A stretch of DNA of 64,000 nt from Pantoea wallisii (GTDB taxonomy: Bacteria > Pseudomonadota > Gammaproteobacteria > Enterobacterales > Enterobacteriaceae), in assembly GCF_002095485.1 (NCBI RefSeq), contig NZ_MLFS01000008.1:1-64000 (forward strand), given 5' to 3'. A program made the translations under genes and the position numbers. The notes beneath the pieces were generated by a model. That model did no database searches. It had not been told where the DNA came from and saw only the letters and a program-made list of their open reading frames with translations. Position 1 is the stretch's first letter, and every line of letters begins with the position of its first letter. This document shows, piece after piece, positions 26,516 to 36,894 of the stretch.

Positions 26516-27504
26516 ATGAGTACTTTTCCCCATCCCGAACGTTATCAGCAGATGCAATACCGTCGTAGCGGCCGGAGCGGTCTGAAGTTACCCGCTATTT
26601 CGCTGGGTTTATGGCACAACTTTGGCGACAGCACGCGCGTTGACAATAGTCGTGCGCTGCTGCGCCATGCTTTTGATCGCGGTATCACCCACTTCGATCT
26701 CGCCAACAATTATGGGCCGCCGCCGGGCTCGGCCGAGAGCAACTTTGGCCGTATCCTGCGCGAAGATTTCCACGGCCTGCGGGATGAACTGGTGATCTCT
26801 ACCAAAGCCGGTTACACCATGTGGGAAGGTCCGTACGGCGACTGGGGTTCACGTAAATACCTGATCTCCAGCCTTGATCAGAGCCTGAAACGCATGGGCC
26901 TGGAGTACGTGGATATCTTTTACCATCACCGTCCGGACCCGGAAACCCGCTTGAAGAGACCATGTGTGCGCTGGATCAGGTGGTGCGCCAGGGGAAAGCG
27001 CTCTACGCCGCTCTCTCCAACTATCCGGCAGATCGCGCTGCAGAGGCGATCGCCATTTTGCGCGATCTCGGTACGCCATGCCTGATTCACCAGCCGCGCT
27101 ATTCGATGTTCGAACGCGCGCCGGAGCAGGGTTTGCTGGATGTGCTGGGCGATAACGGCGTGGGCTGCATTGCCTTCTCCCCGCTGGCGGGCGGCGTACT
27201 GACCGATCGCTATCTGCAAGGCATTCCGGAGGATTCACGCGTTGCCAGCGGCAGCAAGTTCCTCAATGAGAATCAGCTGACGCAGGAGAAGATGGAGAAA
27301 GTGCGTCAGCTACAGGCCATTGCCCAGCAGCGCGGCCAGAAACTGGCGCAGATGGCGCTGAGCTGGGTGCTGCGCGATGCGCGCGTCACGTCGGTGTTGA
27401 TTGGTGCCAGTAAGACGACGCAAATTGATGATGCCGTTGAGATGCTGGGTCAATCCGCTCTGAGCCAGCAAGAGATCGACGCCATTAGCGCAATTCTGGT
27501 GTAA
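26516..27504 (+). CDS. Aldo/keto reductase (YghZ/Gpr-like), frame broken by one missing base
   Basis: About 329 aa from the ATG at 26516. The first frame carries the NADPH-dependent AKR core (FDLANNYGPPPGSAE; catalytic Tyr in NYG; Lys in ISTKAGY). The second resumes at CALDQVVRQGKALYAALSNY and ends IDAISAILV. GAAACCCGC should be GAAACCCCGC, so one C is missing from the run at 26946-26948. E. coli YghZ reduces L-glyceraldehyde 3-phosphate and methylglyoxal. Here it lies beside ipdC, so reduction of an aldehyde product is possible but only inferred. Confidence 0.88.
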
Positions 27505-27660
27505 GCGTTTACCCGCCCGGCCTTTATCGGGCGTTTCCTCCAGCACAAAACTCTGCTTAACCCCTCTTCTGCACTTTTTCAGAATAAGTCTCAAGGTAGG
27601 GCTGGTCCGATGTGGCACACTGGCGCAACGGTAGCCTCGATGCTGCCGCAAGGAGAAACG

Positions 27661-28017
27661 ATGAAACGTGCCATTTTATTTGCCGCTTTGCTGGCAACCT
27701 TATCCCCCCTGGCGATGCACACAGCTGAAGCCAATAGCGCCACCATTAACCTTGCTCCTGGCGTGACACTGCACCTCGGCGATCGTGACCGTCGCGGCTA
27801 CTACTGGGACGGCGGTCGCTGGCGTGAACCGCGCTGGTGGCATGACCGTTACCAGTACAACGATCACCGCTGGTGGCGCCACGCCGAGTGGAAACGTCAC
27901 CGTGCCTGGGAGCGCGAGCGCGAACGCCGCTGGCATGAGCGCGAGCGTCATGAACACTGGCGCCACGATCATCGCCATGATCGTCACCACGATCGCCACG
28001 ACCACCATCACCACTAA
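27661..28017 (+). CDS. ypeC: DUF2502 secreted His/Arg/Trp-rich protein YpeC
   Basis: 118 aa from the ATG at 27661 (AAGGAG upstream). A signal peptide (MKRAILFAALLATLSPLAMHTAEA) precedes a motif shared with E. coli YpeC (LGDRDRRGYYWDGGRWRE) and a very basic tail dense in His, Arg and Trp ending in HDHHHH. Likely periplasmic, possibly metal-binding. As in E. coli it is the convergent neighbour of mntH. Confidence 0.88.
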   Translation: MKRAILFAALLATLSPLAMHTAEANSATINLAPGVTLHLGDRDRRGYYWDGGRWREPRWWHDRYQYNDHRWWRHAEWKRHRAWERERERRWHERERHEHWRHDHRHDRHHDRHDHHHH

Positions 28018-28020
28018 AAA

Positions 28021-28055
28021 AAATCCCGGCGCGATAACCGCACCGGGATTTTTTT
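28021..28055. terminator. Bidirectional terminator between ypeC and mntH
   Basis: AAATCCCGG (28021-28029) pairs with CCGGGATTT (28043-28051), flanked by A-run and T-run. Confidence 0.9.
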
Positions 28056-28068
28056 ATCTTGCGCGTTT

Positions 28069-29310
28069 TTACCAGCCCAGCGCTTCGCCCACCAGCAGGT
28101 AGAGGTTAAGCGCCACCACCAGCACCACAATCAATCGTCCGGCGTTTTGCATCAGACGTGAATTCACCAGCTCATCTCCCATGATCTCGCGGTTGCCGGT
28201 AAACGACAGCAGCGGAATGAGCGCCAGCGCGATACCAAAGCTCAGCAGTACCTGACTCATCACCAGGATGCGCGTCGGGTCCCAGCCTGCCCAGATGACG
28301 ATGAAGGATGGCAGCATAGTAATAGTACGGCGAAACCAGAGCGGAATGTGAAAGCGGATAAAGCCCTGCATAACCACCTGCCCGGCCAGCGTGCCCACGA
28401 CGGTGGAGGACAAGCCTGCCGCGACCAGACTCAGACCAAATACTATTGCCGCAGCTTTGCCCAGCAGCGGTTGCAGCGTCAGATAAGCCTGATCAAGATC
28501 GACGATGCTGGTGTGGCCGCTAAAGTGGAACGCAGCCGCCGCCGTCGCCATCATCGCCAGATTGACGAAGCCTGCGATGGTCATGGCAATCGCCACGTCG
28601 AGTTTGGTTGAGGAGTAACGCTCCGCCTTGCTGCCTCTGTTACCGTGCTGCGTCAGCGCCGAGTGCAGATAGATAACATGCGGCATGATGGTCGCACCCA
28701 GCACACCAGCGGCAAGGAATACCGCGTCAGAGGTTGGCAGAGAAGGCAGCGCCATACCCACCATCAGCTGGCTTACTTTTGGCTGCGAGAAAAACAGCTC
28801 GACAATGTAAGCCGCCGCGACAAACAGCAGCAAACCGCCAATCACCAGCTCCAGCGGCTTTTGCCCGCGGCTTTGCAGCATCAGGATCAGGAAGGTGGCA
28901 ATACCGGTTAATACCGCACCCTGCAGAAGCGAGATGCCAAGCAGCAGCTTGAAGCCCAGTGCGGCACCAATAAACTCCGCCAGGTCGGTTGCCATGGCGA
29001 TGATCTCCGCCTGCACCCAATAGAACCATACTGCCGGGCGCGGAAAACGGTCACGGATATGTTCAGCAAGGTTTTTACCGGTGGCAATGCCCAGCTTGGC
29101 GGACATCAGCTGAATCAGCATGGCCATGATATTGGCCCAGACCACCACCCACAGCAGCTTGTAACCGTAAGCGGCGCCGGCCTGAATATTGGTTGCGAAG
29201 TTGCCGGGATCGATATAACCAATGGCCGCGATGAAGGCCGGTCCCAGCAGCGCGAGTTTGATCTTTCTGGCTCCGCGAGCAGCGCGCTCGGCGGTGCGAC
29301 TTTCTGACAT
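28069..29310 (-). CDS. mntH: Mn2+/H+ symporter MntH (NRAMP)
   Basis: 413 aa from the ATG at 29310; the open frame to 29370 extends into the leader. Eleven-segment NRAMP transporter with the helix 1 motif IDPGNFATN and the transport motif in [16 protein letters not shown]-like form ([16 protein letters not shown]). Also [12 protein letters not shown] (helix 6 MPH). Proton-driven Mn(II) uptake at the inner membrane. Two MntR-like boxes stand upstream, predicting repression by Mn-MntR. Confidence 0.95.
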   Translation of the reverse strand: MSESRTAERAARGARKIKLALLGPAFIAAIGYIDPGNFATNIQAGAAYGYKLLWVVVWANIMAMLIQLMSAKLGIATGKNLAEHIRDRFPRPAVWFYWVQAEIIAMATDLAEFIGAALGFKLLLGISLLQGAVLTGIATFLILMLQSRGQKPLELVIGGLLLFVAAAYIVELFFSQPKVSQLMVGMALPSLPTSDAVFLAAGVLGATIMPHVIYLHSALTQHGNRGSKAERYSSTKLDVAIAMTIAGFVNLAMMATAAAAFHFSGHTSIVDLDQAYLTLQPLLGKAAAIVFGLSLVAAGLSSTVVGTLAGQVVMQGFIRFHIPLWFRRTITMLPSFIVIWAGWDPTRILVMSQVLLSFGIALALIPLLSFTGNREIMGDELVNSRLMQNAGRLIVVLVVALNLYLLVGEALGW

Positions 29311-29413
29311 AGTAGATACCCTGTCCTGACGCTTGTTTGACCCATGCAGCTTAACGGCCCTACAAGGCAAGTGAAATTTGATTATAGTTATCGCAGTAAT
29401 AGATGGTGCTATA

Positions 29414-29463
29414 AAGTATAGCCATTGCTATACCTCAGAGTAAATATAGCCCTTGCTAAAAAA
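29414..29463 (-). promoter_or_regulatory. Two MntR-like boxes in the mntH promoter
   Basis: Box 1 is a perfect dyad GTATAGC-CATT-GCTATAC (29416-29433). Box 2, about 28 bp away, is a degenerate copy (TATAGC-CCTT-GCTAAA, about 29445-29460). The E. coli mntH site is of the form ACATAGC-N4-GCTATGT. Confidence 0.75.
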
Positions 29464-29680
29464 TGTGCAACAGCAATCACTCTACTCCCGGGTCAAATTA
29501 TAGACAATCTCTTTGTGGATATTTCTTGTGAAGGATTTGTGAAGAGGTTGTGAGTGCTGAGACTATTCTGAGAAAAAAGGCGATACTGAATACTTATATT
29601 GCGGGTTTGATCTCGTTTTTAAGTAACGCGTTACATAGAATACGCACCAAAATACAACCCTCCTCAAATTTGGAGCCGCT

Positions 29681-30871
29681 ATGTCCCATATTTTGCACTT
29701 CCTGTTGGCACTGGCCGTGGTCGCCGTGCTGGCGTTGCTGGTCAGCCACGATCGCAAGAGTATCCGTATCCGTTACATCGTGCAGCTGCTGGTGATAGAA
29801 GTCCTGCTGGCGTGGTTCTTCCTTAACTCTGAGGCGGGCCTGGGCTTCGTTAAAGGGTTTGCGGGTCTGTTCGACCACCTGTTGAAGTACGCTGCCGAAG
29901 GCACCAATTTTGTGTTCGGTAATATGAATGAAAAAGGCCTGGCCTTCTTCTTCCTCAATGTTTTGTGCCCTATTGTCTTTATCTCGGCACTGATCGGTAT
30001 TTTGCAGCATTTCCGCATTCTGCCGTGGGTCATCCGCGGTATCGGAACCGTACTGTCAAAAGTGAACGGCATGGGCAAGCTGGAATCCTTTAACGCCGTC
30101 AGCTCTCTGATTCTGGGACAGTCAGAAAACTTCATCGCCTATAAGGATATCCTTGGCAAGATGTCGCAGCGCCGCATGTACACCATGGCAGCCACAGCGA
30201 TGTCGACCGTTTCGATGTCGATCGTGGGTGCTTACATGACCATGCTGCAGCCGAAGTATGTGGTCGCAGCGCTGGTGCTCAACATGTTCAGTACCTTTAT
30301 CGTATTGTCGCTGATTAACCCGTACCGCGTCGACAGCGAAGAGGATTTGCAGCTGCAGGACCTGCATAAAGGGCAGAGCTTCTTTGAGATGCTGGGCGAA
30401 TATATCCTGGCCGGTTTCAAAGTGGCGATTATCGTTGCAGCCATGCTGATTGGTTTCATCGCGCTGATTTCAGGCCTGAATGCGCTGTTTGACTTTATTT
30501 TCGGCATCAGCTTCCAGGGCGTGCTGGGCTACGTGTTCTATCCGTTTGCCTGGGTGATGGGCGTTCCATCAGGTGAAGCCCTGCAGGTGGGCAGCATCAT
30601 GGCGACCAAGCTGGTTTCCAATGAATTTGTTGCAATGATGGACCTGCAGAAGATTGCGGGACAGCTGTCACCGCATGCGGAAGGGATTCTGTCTGTGTTC
30701 CTCGTCTCCTTTGCTAACTTCTCTTCAATCGGCATCGTGGCCGGTGCGATCAAAGGTCTGCATGAAGAGCAGGGTAACGTGGTATCCCGCTTCGGCCTGA
30801 AACTGCTGTACGGTTCAACGCTGGTGAGCGTGCTCTCTGCTGCCATTGCCGGTCTGGTATTGGCCTTCTGA
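29681..30871 (+). CDS. nupC: Nucleoside/H+ symporter NupC
   Basis: 396-aa concentrative nucleoside transporter. It contains [20 protein letters not shown], the family motif around the nucleoside site, and [24 protein letters not shown]. Divergent from mntH across about 370 bp that hold the MntR boxes and AT-rich promoter DNA. Uptake of pyrimidine nucleosides and adenosine. A strong terminator follows. Confidence 0.95.
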   Translation: MSHILHFLLALAVVAVLALLVSHDRKSIRIRYIVQLLVIEVLLAWFFLNSEAGLGFVKGFAGLFDHLLKYAAEGTNFVFGNMNEKGLAFFFLNVLCPIVFISALIGILQHFRILPWVIRGIGTVLSKVNGMGKLESFNAVSSLILGQSENFIAYKDILGKMSQRRMYTMAATAMSTVSMSIVGAYMTMLQPKYVVAALVLNMFSTFIVLSLINPYRVDSEEDLQLQDLHKGQSFFEMLGEYILAGFKVAIIVAAMLIGFIALISGLNALFDFIFGISFQGVLGYVFYPFAWVMGVPSGEALQVGSIMATKLVSNEFVAMMDLQKIAGQLSPHAEGILSVFLVSFANFSSIGIVAGAIKGLHEEQGNVVSRFGLKLLYGSTLVSVLSAAIAGLVLAF

Positions 30872-30878
30872 TGCAAAA

Positions 30879-30900
30879 AGGGCGAGCTGCGGCTCGCCCT
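30879..30900 (+). terminator. Terminator of nupC
   Basis: AGGGCGAG-CTGCGG-CTCGCCCT followed by TCTCTTCT. Confidence 0.75.
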
Positions 30901-31185
30901 TCTCTTCTGATAACCTTCTGCTTTATCACCCCGGTTTGCTACCGGCTCTGACGGGTCGTCGCTATCCCCTCTTTTTATTCCCCGTACAGCATCGCAGTGG
31001 CAGATGTAACGCATTCCCATACTCCGATAGCCCGGCGCATAGCGGCAACACAACGTGTCAGTGACGAAAGTCAGGCAAACGCCTTTAGCATGAATACGCC
31101 AGGCGCAACGAGAAGCCATAGCTGGCTGCTATACAAAAAATGTCTGGATTGGATAAACAACGAATGTTCAGGATGAACAGAGAAT

Positions 31186-31261
<76 letters not shown>

Positions 31262-31305
31262 ACATCTGGAACGTATTTCTTCGGTTCAAACCGTTGGGAG
31301 CGGTT

Positions 31306-31381
<76 letters not shown>

Positions 31382-31418
31382 GTACCGAAAAAACCGCCGG
31401 GTTAACCCGACGGACGGC

Positions 31419-31447
31419 ATAATATGAAACGGCTGTTGGAGTGTCAA
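31419..31447 (-). promoter_or_regulatory. Promoter of the tRNA-Ala operon
   Basis: Minus strand TTGACA (31447-31442), exact 17-bp spacer, TATTAT (31424-31419), then a GC-rich discriminator: a strong sigma-70 promoter suited to stringent control. Confidence 0.85.
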
Positions 31448-31743
31448 CGGCAAATTCCTGTTCTGTGTTCGATCGCTGAAAAAGGCGGCAACCCGATGCC
31501 ACAATGGCCTTTTTTCCGCCGTATTACGGCGCGCCTGCCCTTCTCTGTCCGATCTTCATTAAACAGCAGCTCAACAACCGCTCACCCTGGGGTTAATTTC
31601 AGGTTAAAGATGTTAGCGCCAGGCTTGTTTTCGTTAATGGTGCGTGTAAAACTTAGCGCGCTAATTAACCGGACAACCCTCCAGGGTTAACACTCGTTGC
31701 CCGGTCAGCACTTCCTCCTTGTTTAATAAAAGAAAAGTGAATT

Positions 31744-32532
31744 ATGTCTTTGCATACACCAAAAGAGATCGCACAGCTGGCGATTCAGTCTGGCGTGGCT
31801 AAAAGCCGCCTGCCGGTTTCCACCTTATTAATTCTTGGCTTTATGGCCGGTGCATTTATTGCTACCGGGTTCCTGCTTGATCTGCACGTTATTAACCAGT
31901 TACCGGCTGAGTGGGGATCGTTCTCCAGTTTCCTCGGCGCGGCGGTGTTCCCGGTTGGCCTGATTCTTACCGTGCTGGCCGGCGGCGAACTGCTGACAGG
32001 CAATATGATGACGCTGCCAATTGCCTGGTTTGCCCGTCGTATTAGCGGTTTCAGCGTGGTGCGTAACTGGTTTTGGGTCACCGTCGCCAATTTTATTGGC
32101 AGCGTTGCGGTAGCATGGTTCTTTGGACATATGCTGGGCATGACCGAAGGGGACTACCTGAAGAAAACCGTCGCCATTGCCCATGCGAAAGTGAATGCTG
32201 ACTTCCTGCACGCTTTCATCTCAGGCATTGGCTGTAACTGGCTGGTCTGCCTGGCGGTATGGCTGGCTTTTGCCAGTAAAGATATGGTCGGTAAAATTAT
32301 GGGTATGTGGTTCCCGGTAATGGCGTTTGTGGCCATTGGCTTCCAGCACGTTATCGCCAACATGTTCATCGTGCCTGCGGCTATTTTTGCCGGTCAGATG
32401 AGCTGGGCAGAGTTTTTACCCAATGTTATTGCGGTATTTTTAGGAAACGGTGTGGGCGGTGCGATCTTTGTTGGCCTCACCTATTTCCTCGCTTTCCGTC
32501 CGGAGCAGCCGGCCGTTAGCGAAGCGCAGTAA
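31744..32532 (+). CDS. Formate/nitrite transporter (FNT) family protein
   Basis: 262-aa membrane protein with six segments in the FNT fold. LAGGELLTGNMMTLPIAWF matches the conserved loop region and GIGCNWLVCLAVWLAF is the characteristic helix with the gating loop; FQHVIANMFIVP holds the family's central His. It transports formate, nitrite or a similar small anion; the substrate cannot be told. The preceding 360 bp hold the tRNA-Ala promoter and nothing else I recognise. Confidence 0.9.
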   Translation: MSLHTPKEIAQLAIQSGVAKSRLPVSTLLILGFMAGAFIATGFLLDLHVINQLPAEWGSFSSFLGAAVFPVGLILTVLAGGELLTGNMMTLPIAWFARRISGFSVVRNWFWVTVANFIGSVAVAWFFGHMLGMTEGDYLKKTVAIAHAKVNADFLHAFISGIGCNWLVCLAVWLAFASKDMVGKIMGMWFPVMAFVAIGFQHVIANMFIVPAAIFAGQMSWAEFLPNVIAVFLGNGVGGAIFVGLTYFLAFRPEQPAVSEAQ

Positions 32533-32643
32533 TCTAAATATGCCTTTTGTCACCCCGCAAAAGGCATTTTCTGCCTGGATTACTTCTCCCCGTAACGTTT
32601 TGTTGTAATATGTAGAGCTAATGTATTTAACAGGGACAGCATC

Positions 32644-32997
32644 GTGAAAAAGGAATGGCTTACCCCCGAAGAGCTCGCGCTGGAAACGGGCTACAGTCGG
32701 CAGACGGTGAATAAATGGATCAAGCGTGAAAACTGGACAACCACGCCCAAGCCCGGTGTACAGGGCGGTAAGGCGCGATTGATTCATATTGATGAACGCG
32801 TAAAGAGCTTTATTCAGTCCACTCGCCACGCGAGCGAACCGGCGGCTAATTACGGTGCGCAGCAAAATACGTTACCTGCGTTATTAATAAATTCTGTCCA
32901 GCAAATGACGACTGTCGAACAGGAACAACTGGCGGCACTGCTGTTACGGGAAGGAATCAGGGGCGTGCTGGAGAGACTGGGAATCCAGGAAGAGTAA
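32644..32997 (+). CDS. yfeC: DNA-binding protein YfeC (DUF1323)
   Basis: 117 aa. An N-terminal MerR/excisionase-like helix-turn-helix (MKKEWLTPEELALETGYSRQTVNKWIKRENW) continues with TTPKPGVQGGKARLIH, nearly the E. coli YfeC sequence. The C-terminal VEQEQLAALLLREGI helix is also shared. Small putative regulator with target unknown. As in E. coli it is convergent with gltX, but yfeD is absent. Confidence 0.92.
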   Translation: MKKEWLTPEELALETGYSRQTVNKWIKRENWTTTPKPGVQGGKARLIHIDERVKSFIQSTRHASEPAANYGAQQNTLPALLINSVQQMTTVEQEQLAALLLREGIRGVLERLGIQEE

Positions 32998-33029
32998 AAA
33001 AGCCGGGAGCGTGAGCTTCCGGCTTTTTT
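32996..33029. terminator. Bidirectional terminator between yfeC and gltX
   Basis: An AAAAAGCCGG...CCGGCTTTTTT stem-loop. The stem begins inside the yfeC stop codon. Confidence 0.9.
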
Positions 33030-33075
33030 GTTACTGGCACGGATAACAGCAGCCTGCTGGCTGCCGTCTGCCTGC

Positions 33076-34497
33076 TTATGCCTGCGCTTCGCGCTCTGCA
33101 ATAAAGGCCAGCGCTTTTTCGATACGCGCCACGCTACGGCTGCGGCCAATGGCTTCAACCGTGACATCCAGCGCAGGGGACTGGCCCGCACCGGTTACGG
33201 CGACGCGCAGCGGCATACCCACTTTACCCATGCCCAGCTCCAGCTCGTCCGCTGCCGCCTGAATAGCATGATGCACATTTTCCGCACTCCATGCGCTGTC
33301 ACTGATGGCCGCCAGCTTGTCACGTACCACTTCCAGCGGCTGACGCGCTACCGGACGCAGGTGCTTCTTCGCAGCATCGGCATCAAAGGCCTCAAACTCT
33401 TCATAGAAGTAACGGCACGACGCCGCGATTTCGACCAGTGTCTTACAGCGCTCGCCCAGCAGTGTAACCAGCTTCGCCAGCTCCGGACCGGTACGGGTAT
33501 CGATCTTCTGCTGCTCAATGTGCCACTGCAGCTGCGTTGCCACATACTCTGGCGGCAGCGTATTGATGTAGTGGTGGTTCAGCCACTGCAGTTTTTCCGT
33601 GTTGAATGCGCTGGCGGACTTGCTCACTGCATCCAGCGTAAACAGTTCGGTCATCTCAGGTACGCTGAAGATCTCCTGATCGCCATGTGACCAGCCAAGA
33701 CGCACCAGGTAGTTGAGCAGCGCTTCCGGCAGATAGCCGTCATCACGGTACTGCATTACGCCCACGGCACCGTGGCGCTTGGAGAGCTTCTTCCCGTCAT
33801 CGCCCAGAATCATGGAGACGTGCGCATAGGTTGGCACCTCTGCACCGATCGCTTTCAGGATGTTGATCTGACGCGGCGTGTTATTGATATGGTCTTCGCC
33901 ACGAATAACGTGCGTGATCCCCATATCCCAGTCATCCACCACCACACAGAAGTTATAGGTTGGTGAGCCGTCGGTACGGCGGATAATCAGATCATCCAGC
34001 TCCTGATTGCTGAACTCAATCGGGCCACGGATCTGGTCGTCAAAGATCACCGAGCCCTCCTGCGGATTGCGGAAACGCACTACGCAGGGTTCATTATCAG
34101 CGTGATGGTCATGGCTATCGCGGCAGCGGCCGTCGTAACGCGGCTTCTCACCCTTCGCCATCTGCTCTTCACGCAGGGCTTCCAGGCGCTCTTTCGAGCA
34201 ATAGCATTTATAAGCTGTACCGGCTTCCAGCATCTCGTCGATGACATGGTTGTAGCGATCAAAACGTTTGGTCTGGTAGTACGGGCCTTCATCCCAATCG
34301 AGGCTCAGCCAGTTCATGCCATCCATGATGGCTTCAATGGCTTCCGGGGTAGAACGCTCCAGATCGGTATCTTCAATACGCAGGACGAATTCGCCCTTGT
34401 TATGACGCGCATAGAGCCAGGAGTAAAGCGCAGTACGCGCACCGCCGACGTGCAGGTAACCGGTCGGGCTGGGTGCGAAGCGGGTTTTGATTTTCAT
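33076..34497 (-). CDS. gltX: Glutamyl-tRNA synthetase GltX
   Basis: 473-aa class I synthetase. The HIGH-type motif is in [11 protein letters not shown], the zinc cysteines follow CYCSKERL...CRDSH, and the KMSKS motif is KLSKRHG. Charges tRNA-Glu in the cytoplasm. Length equals the E. coli enzyme (471) within two residues. Divergent from the tRNA-Val/Lys operon. Confidence 0.97.
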   Translation of the reverse strand: MKIKTRFAPSPTGYLHVGGARTALYSWLYARHNKGEFVLRIEDTDLERSTPEAIEAIMDGMNWLSLDWDEGPYYQTKRFDRYNHVIDEMLEAGTAYKCYCSKERLEALREEQMAKGEKPRYDGRCRDSHDHHADNEPCVVRFRNPQEGSVIFDDQIRGPIEFSNQELDDLIIRRTDGSPTYNFCVVVDDWDMGITHVIRGEDHINNTPRQINILKAIGAEVPTYAHVSMILGDDGKKLSKRHGAVGVMQYRDDGYLPEALLNYLVRLGWSHGDQEIFSVPEMTELFTLDAVSKSASAFNTEKLQWLNHHYINTLPPEYVATQLQWHIEQQKIDTRTGPELAKLVTLLGERCKTLVEIAASCRYFYEEFEAFDADAAKKHLRPVARQPLEVVRDKLAAISDSAWSAENVHHAIQAAADELELGMGKVGMPLRVAVTGAGQSPALDVTVEAIGRSRSVARIEKALAFIAEREAQA

Positions 34498-34736
34498 TCA
34501 GCATTGCCTTAAGTGCGCAGGTTTTATTGTCTGGATGACAAAAAAACGGGTTAACGCGAAAAAACAGTGCGCATATTCTAACAGGTGAAGCTGATTCCTC
34601 AATCATTGTCACGGCCGCAGCGTGGAGAGGAAGAGGTTTTTCTGCTAATAAAACCAGCACATTGGCTAAAAGCACTGCATGATGTCTAAATTTAAAGCGA
34701 ACGCGCAGTTAACTTTTAAAAAGCTTTTAAAAAGCG

Positions 34737-34764
34737 TTGACTCACTTTGAAGGATCCCTATAAT
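34737..34764 (+). promoter_or_regulatory. Promoter of the tRNA-Val/tRNA-Lys operon
   Basis: TTGACT (34737-34742), 16-bp spacer, perfect TATAAT (34759-34764), then a GCGACTCC discriminator. An A/T-rich UP-like tract (CTTTTAAAAAGCTTTTAAAA) lies just upstream. Confidence 0.9.
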
Positions 34765-34781
34765 GCGACTCCACACAGCGG

Positions 34782-34857
34782 GGGTGATTAGCTCAGTTGG
34801 TAGAGCATCTCCTTTACACGGAGGGGGTCGGCGGTTCGAGCCCGTCATCACCCACCA
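34782..34857 (+). tRNA. valU: tRNA-Val(TAC), copy 1
   Basis: 76 nt with CCA; anticodon loop TTTACAC, T-arm GGCGGTTCGAGCCCGTC. Acceptor GGGTGAT pairs with ATCACCC. Confidence 0.95.
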
Positions 34858-34894
34858 CTCTTAAAGTGGTCCGCAGTGTGCAAGAGTAAAATAT

Positions 34895-34970
34895 GGGCGA
34901 TTAGCTCAGTTGGTAGAGCATCTCCTTTACACGGAGGGGGTCGGCGGTTCGAGCCCGTCATCGCCCACCA
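34895..34970 (+). tRNA. valX: tRNA-Val(TAC), copy 2
   Basis: 76 nt with CCA, identical to copy 1 except the acceptor pair T4-A69 is C4-G69 (GGGCGAT/ATCGCCC). Confidence 0.95.
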
Positions 34971-35011
34971 TATCTTAGTCAGATGACACTCTTGTTAAGC
35001 AGTTCCGAAGT

Positions 35012-35087
35012 GGGCGATTAGCTCAGTTGGTAGAGCATCTCCTTTACACGGAGGGGGTCGGCGGTTCGAGCCCGTCATCGCCCACCA
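35012..35087 (+). tRNA. valY: tRNA-Val(TAC), copy 3
   Basis: 76 nt with CCA, same sequence as copy 2, 41 bp downstream of it. Confidence 0.95.
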
Positions 35088-35091
35088 CTTC

Positions 35092-35167
35092 GGGTCGTTA
35101 GCTCAGTTGGTAGAGCAGTTGACTTTTAATCAATTGGTCGCAGGTTCGAATCCTGCACGACCCACCA
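35092..35167 (+). tRNA. lysV: tRNA-Lys(TTT)
   Basis: 76 nt with CCA; anticodon loop CTTTTAA, T-arm GCAGGTTCGAATCCTGC. Starts only 4 bp after the third tRNA-Val. Its last 18 bases plus the terminator are duplicated 181 bp downstream. Confidence 0.96.
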
Positions 35168-35390
35168 AATTCAGAAAGAAGCGCCCTCAGGGCGCTTTTT
35201 TCGTTTCTGTGCGCCGTAGCGTAACGTGCAGGATGAGAACCTGCAGCAGGTTCGACTGAATCGCCGGGAGCGATTCAGGCTGATGCGTCAGCATCACCCG
35301 CAGGGCGAGGCCCCGGATGGGCCGAGGCATATCCTGCACGACCCACCAAATTCAGAAAGAAGCGCCCTCAGGGCGCTTTTTTCGTTTCTG
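35150..35390 (+). repeat. 60-bp perfect direct repeat of tRNA-Lys 3' end plus terminator, enclosing a multi-hairpin insert
   Basis: Bases 35150-35209 and 35331-35390 are identical over 60 bp: the last 18 bases of tRNA-Lys (ATCCTGCACGACCCACCA), the linker, and the rho-independent terminator. Between them (35210-35330) is a chain of small palindromes: AACCTG/CAGGTT, GAATCG/CGATTC, CTGA/TCAG and GGCCC/GGGCC. These are enclosed by a 9-bp inverted repeat, GTGCAGGAT (35226-35234) with ATCCTGCAC (35331-35339). It looks like an insertion or duplication at a tRNA 3' end. The second terminator is at 35360-35382. Confidence 0.85.
35179..35201 (+). terminator. Terminator of the tRNA operon, copy 1
   Basis: AAGCGCCC-TCA-GGGCGC followed by TTTTTT. 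An identical copy stands at 35360-35382. Confidence 0.9.
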
Positions 35391-35527
35391 CTCTGCCCTA
35401 TTTTGCTCTGCTATGCCAATCCTTCCCGGATGGTGACAAAACATTTTCGCAACCTTAACACTCCCTGGCATCAAGTCCCGCTCCGGTATTTCCGATAACA
35501 GAGAGGCACATTTGCAAGGAGAACGTA

Positions 35528-35878
35528 ATGACTACCATTTCAACCAGTACCACAATTGGCAGCGGCAGCACTTCAGGCTCCGGCAGCACGTCTGACAGCA
35601 GCGCATCAAAAATCGCCAGCCTGACAAAACAGATCACCAGCCTGAACGATGAATTAAAAGATGTGGCAAAAGATAAAACGTTGACCGACCAGCAGCGCAC
35701 GCAAAAACAGGAGACGATCAACGCGCAGATCCAGATGCTGCAGGCGCAGATTCAGCAGTTGCAGCAGCAGGAAAAAGAGAAAACCGAACAAAAACAGGAG
35801 AAGCAGGAGATTACTGAGGTAAAAGCCGACGGCATCAATCGCCCGACAGACACTAACCAGATCAATGTCTACGTTTAA
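35528..35878 (+). CDS. FlxA-like coiled-coil protein
   Basis: 116 aa. A Ser/Thr/Gly-rich N-terminus is followed by a Gln/Lys-rich coiled coil ([18 protein letters not shown]...[15 protein letters not shown]) and a C-terminal INVYV, the layout of the FlxA family (PF14282-like). In E. coli flxA is a flagellar sigma-28-dependent gene of unknown function. No signal peptide. RBS AAGGAG lies ahead of the ATG. Its end overlaps the convergent yfeR stop by 4 bp. Confidence 0.8.
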   Translation: MTTISTSTTIGSGSTSGSGSTSDSSASKIASLTKQITSLNDELKDVAKDKTLTDQQRTQKQETINAQIQMLQAQIQQLQQQEKEKTEQKQEKQEITEVKADGINRPTDTNQINVYV

Positions 35879-36795
35879 AACGCCGGATTAAGCGTGCGGC
35901 TTTGCGTCAGCAGCGCGGCCTGCTGGCGCACCTCCTGCCAGATGGCCTCAGCCGCTGGCGTCAGCGAGCGGTTTTTACGCTTAATCAACATCAAACTGCG
36001 GTTGATCTCTGGATAGAGTCGGCGCACCGTCAGTCGGCGTCCGGAAGGCAAAGGCAGCGCCAGCGCGGGTAAGATACTGATACCGATACCGGCCTCTACC
36101 ATCGGATAGAGCGTTGCCGGATGGCCGATCTCTTGCACCACCTCCACACTCAGCGCCAGCTGCTGAAGCGCGGCATCCACCAGAATGCGGCTACCGGAAG
36201 CGTAATCCTGCAGGACCAGCCGACGCCCGGCCAGCATTGACCACTGCGCCTGCTCAACCTGTGCCAGCGCATCATCCTGATGGCATAACAGCAGGAAAGG
36301 CTCCTGCAGAATCTCTTCACCATCGAAATCTGCATCACGCAATGGCCCGATCACGATGCCAAAATCTACTTCGGCATTGCGTACGCTTTGTAGCACCCAC
36401 TGCTGCACCCTATCATGCAGGATGACACGAATCTCCGGGTAGCGCTGCTGGCTGCTTGCCAGGCACTGCGGCATCAGGTGTGCAGAGGGCGTCTGGCTGG
36501 CCGCAACGCGCACCGTTCCGCTACGCTGTTCGCCATAGCTGCGCACATCCTGCACCGTGGTGCTCAGCTCCTCCAGCTGCCGCTCCAGACGCGTTGCCAG
36601 CTGCTGACCGGCTTCCGTCAGCATCACTTCACGCGTCGTGCGGTCCAGCAGGCGTACCCCCATCTCACTCTCCAGCTCTTTAATGCTGTGGCTGACGGCA
36701 GACTGACTCAGCCCGATCACCTGCCCTGCCTGGCTAAAACTGCCGTGTCGCGCTACCGCCACAAAAGTACGTAACTGTCGTAAGGTGTAATTCAT
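35875..36795 (-). CDS. yfeR: LysR family regulator YfeR
   Basis: 306 aa. N-terminal winged helix [42 protein letters not shown] and an effector domain with [31 protein letters not shown], both close to E. coli YfeR. Divergent from yfeH, which it regulates in Salmonella in relation to osmolarity, so the same is likely here. Confidence 0.93.
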   Translation of the reverse strand: MNYTLRQLRTFVAVARHGSFSQAGQVIGLSQSAVSHSIKELESEMGVRLLDRTTREVMLTEAGQQLATRLERQLEELSTTVQDVRSYGEQRSGTVRVAASQTPSAHLMPQCLASSQQRYPEIRVILHDRVQQWVLQSVRNAEVDFGIVIGPLRDADFDGEEILQEPFLLLCHQDDALAQVEQAQWSMLAGRRLVLQDYASGSRILVDAALQQLALSVEVVQEIGHPATLYPMVEAGIGISILPALALPLPSGRRLTVRRLYPEINRSLMLIKRKNRSLTPAAEAIWQEVRQQAALLTQSRTLNPAF

Positions 36796-36894
36796 CGAAA
36801 TCGCTCATAGATTGATGCAATAAATCAATTTTATTTCTAAACCTGCCTGACGCACAATCAGCAACATCTTTTTATATTTAACCGGATTGTAACA

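Noticed and set aside
34782-35087. Tandem repeats of about 115 bp resembling a repeat array
   Set aside because: They are three tRNA-Val genes with normal cloverleaves, not a CRISPR or mobile repeat. No CRISPR array is present in the window.
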